The notes under the pieces are model-generated. The model made no database searches and was not told the origin of the DNA. It was given only the letters and a program-made list of their open reading frames with translations. A stretch of DNA of 64,000 nt. Origin: Bradyrhizobium embrapense. GTDB lineage: Bacteria > Pseudomonadota > Alphaproteobacteria > Rhizobiales > Xanthobacteraceae. Both the position numbers and the translations under genes were made by a program. The stretch spans positions 1-64,000 of the forward strand of contig NZ_LFIP02000008.1 in assembly GCF_001189235.2 (NCBI RefSeq), read 5' to 3'. How positions within the stretch are numbered: the first letter of the stretch is position 1; each line of letters begins with the position of its first letter. Below are positions 62,944 to 64,000 of the stretch, piece after piece.

Positions 62944-63816
62944 TCAGGCGGCGCGCGTGAAATACGATTTCTTCGACGCCGACTGCGTCTCGTAGATCGA
63001 TCCTTGTCGCTTGGCCGGCGGCAGCGGCATCCGCACCGGCACGTCGGTCAGCCGCGGGGTGACCACCGGCGGCCCCGCCAGCAGCCGGCTGTTGAACTCG
63101 TCGAAATCCTTCACGCCCATCAGCGGCCAGGCGTCGCTGGCCGCCACTTCATAGAGCAGCAGATTGCGCGGCCGGTTCGACGTGTTGGTCGCCGAGCCGT
63201 GCAGCGCGCGGACGTGGTGGAACGACATGCTGCCGGCCTTGCCCATGCAGGGCACCGCGCGCTTGATGTCGTCCTGGATCAGGTCCGGATCGATCAGCCC
63301 GGCGAAACAGCCGTCCTCGCCGTGATGATCCCACATCGTATCGCCGGTGTGCGATCCCGGCGTCACCAGCATCGGGCCGTTCTCGATGTCGCAATCGTCG
63401 AGCAGCACGCCGATCGCGAGGATGTCGTCATTGGTGTGCGGATAGAACGCCCAGTCCTGATGCCACTCGACCGGCGAGCCGTATTGCGCCGACTTCATGT
63501 TGAGCTTGGAGCCATGCAGCCGGAGTCCGGGACCGATCAACTTCATCAGGATCGAGATCACAGCCGGGCTGCGGACGATTTCGTCGAAGATCGGGTGCAC
63601 CTTGTGCGGCGCCTTGATGCGGCGGACGCGCGGATTGTCCGGCGTGTGGCCGGGCTCGAGGTCGTAGACGTCGGTGTGCTCGGTCACGGCAGAGGCCCCG
63701 GCGACCAGTTCCGCGAGCACGGTACGCACCCTGGCGAGGGTCTCTTGGTTGAGCACCTCGGGGACCACGATCACACCGTCGCGTTTGTAGGCTTCGGCCT
63801 GTTCGTCCGAAATCAT
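62944..63816 (-). CDS. Phytanoyl-CoA dioxygenase (PhyH) family protein
   Basis: 290 residues from ATG 63816 (GGAGA upstream). Fe(II)/2-oxoglutarate dioxygenase with the HxD pair in VEWHQDWAFYPHTND and the distal His in MSFHHVRALHGSATN followed by NRPRNLLLYE (Arg for 2-oxoglutarate). All ligands appear present. First gene after the twin LacI operators; its regulator is probably the divergent LacI-family protein. Substrate unknown. Confidence 0.92.
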   Translation of the reverse strand: MISDEQAEAYKRDGVIVVPEVLNQETLARVRTVLAELVAGASAVTEHTDVYDLEPGHTPDNPRVRRIKAPHKVHPIFDEIVRSPAVISILMKLIGPGLRLHGSKLNMKSAQYGSPVEWHQDWAFYPHTNDDILAIGVLLDDCDIENGPMLVTPGSHTGDTMWDHHGEDGCFAGLIDPDLIQDDIKRAVPCMGKAGSMSFHHVRALHGSATNTSNRPRNLLLYEVAASDAWPLMGVKDFDEFNSRLLAGPPVVTPRLTDVPVRMPLPPAKRQGSIYETQSASKKSYFTRAA

Positions 63817-63838
63817 GCCGTTTCTCCTTTTTGCTTCA

Positions 63839-63852
63839 TGTTAGCGCTAACA
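63839..63852. promoter_or_regulatory. LacI-type operator 1
   Basis: TGTTAGCGCTAACA, a perfect palindrome with the central CG pair typical of LacI/GalR sites, 23 bases upstream of the dioxygenase start. Confidence 0.85.
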
Positions 63853-63860
63853 TTGAGCAA

Positions 63861-63874
63861 TGCTAGCGCTAACA
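63861..63874. promoter_or_regulatory. LacI-type operator 2
   Basis: TGCTAGCGCTAACA, one base from perfect, 22 bases (about two helical turns) from operator 1 in the divergent promoter. The phase would let two dimers bind the same face. Confidence 0.85.
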
Positions 63875-63913
63875 TCATGGCTTGGCAATCCGGAATCGTG
63901 CAGGCTCCGGCCT

Positions 63914-64000
63914 ATGAGCTCCGAACTAACCGCCCCTGGGACCGGCCCGGCCGGTGCCGCGCCCACCCTTTCAGAGGTGGCCAAGCGCGCCGGCGTCTCC
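63914..64000 (+). CDS. LacI-family regulator, N-terminal fragment (runs off the window)
   Basis: The first 29 codons end TLSEVAKRAGVS, the first helix and turn of a LacI DNA-binding domain; the rest lies beyond the window. It is divergent from the dioxygenase/MFS/isomerase/GH genes, with two LacI operators between. Confidence 0.85.
   Translation, partial: MSSELTAPGTGPAGAAPTLSEVAKRAGVS

Overview
The window looks like a chromosomal segment of a Bradyrhizobium-type alphaproteobacterium. The DNA is GC-rich. The major porin at 49.3-50.8 kb has the typical Bradyrhizobium N-terminus, with a signal peptide ending AQAADLPVKAK. There is a MipZ division ATPase, and FixK/FixJ-type regulators sit beside FixK boxes. 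No rRNA, tRNA, CRISPR array or intact insertion sequence was recognised.

Layout. (1) 0-10 kb: one giant filamentous-haemagglutinin-family exoprotein, entered in mid-gene and carrying a 43-bp tandem duplication at the window edge that shifts the frame. (2) 10-17.8 kb: a LysR-controlled amino-acid cassette (cystathionine-lyase-like PLP enzyme, polar amino-acid ABC importer, AstE/AspA-type deacylase). It is bracketed by decayed plasmid/ICE-type genes: an ardC pseudogene on the left, and parB and uspA remnants on the right. (3) 17.8-45 kb: a low-oxygen/acid-stress island. Seven near-perfect TTGA-N6-TCAA FixK/FNR boxes precede, or lie between, an aspartate decarboxylase with two aspartate:alanine exchangers, an AI-2E permease with a small ion channel, a SulP transporter, a large Orn/Lys/Arg-type decarboxylase, a PPK2 kinase gene pair, a membrane-fusion-protein operon, and a DUF3300/DUF2950 operon. 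In the middle lie a FixK-like regulator, a histidine kinase with a periplasmic binding-protein sensor, a FixJ-like response regulator and a lone receiver. (4) 45-53.4 kb: an Mfd-like helicase, the porin, small uncharacterised genes, a TPR protein, and the last 20 codons of a second, lost porin gene with its terminator. (5) 53.4-59 kb: LLM oxidoreductase, GST, SDR, TetR regulator with palindromic operator, enoyl-CoA hydratase, MipZ. (6) 59-64 kb: a minus-strand catabolic cluster (PhyH-type dioxygenase, MFS/MHS transporter, TIM-barrel isomerase, GH79-like glycosidase) opposite a LacI regulator that runs off the window, with twin LacI operators between.

Working together. The most coherent system is region 3. 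Both decarboxylase modules consume a cytoplasmic proton per turnover, and the aspartate/alanine exchange can add proton-motive force. All are placed under apparent FixK control, with polyphosphate, ion and envelope functions alongside. This suggests a programme for energy and pH homeostasis in oxygen-poor or acidic conditions. That is inference from boxes, families and gene order; no expression data are available here.
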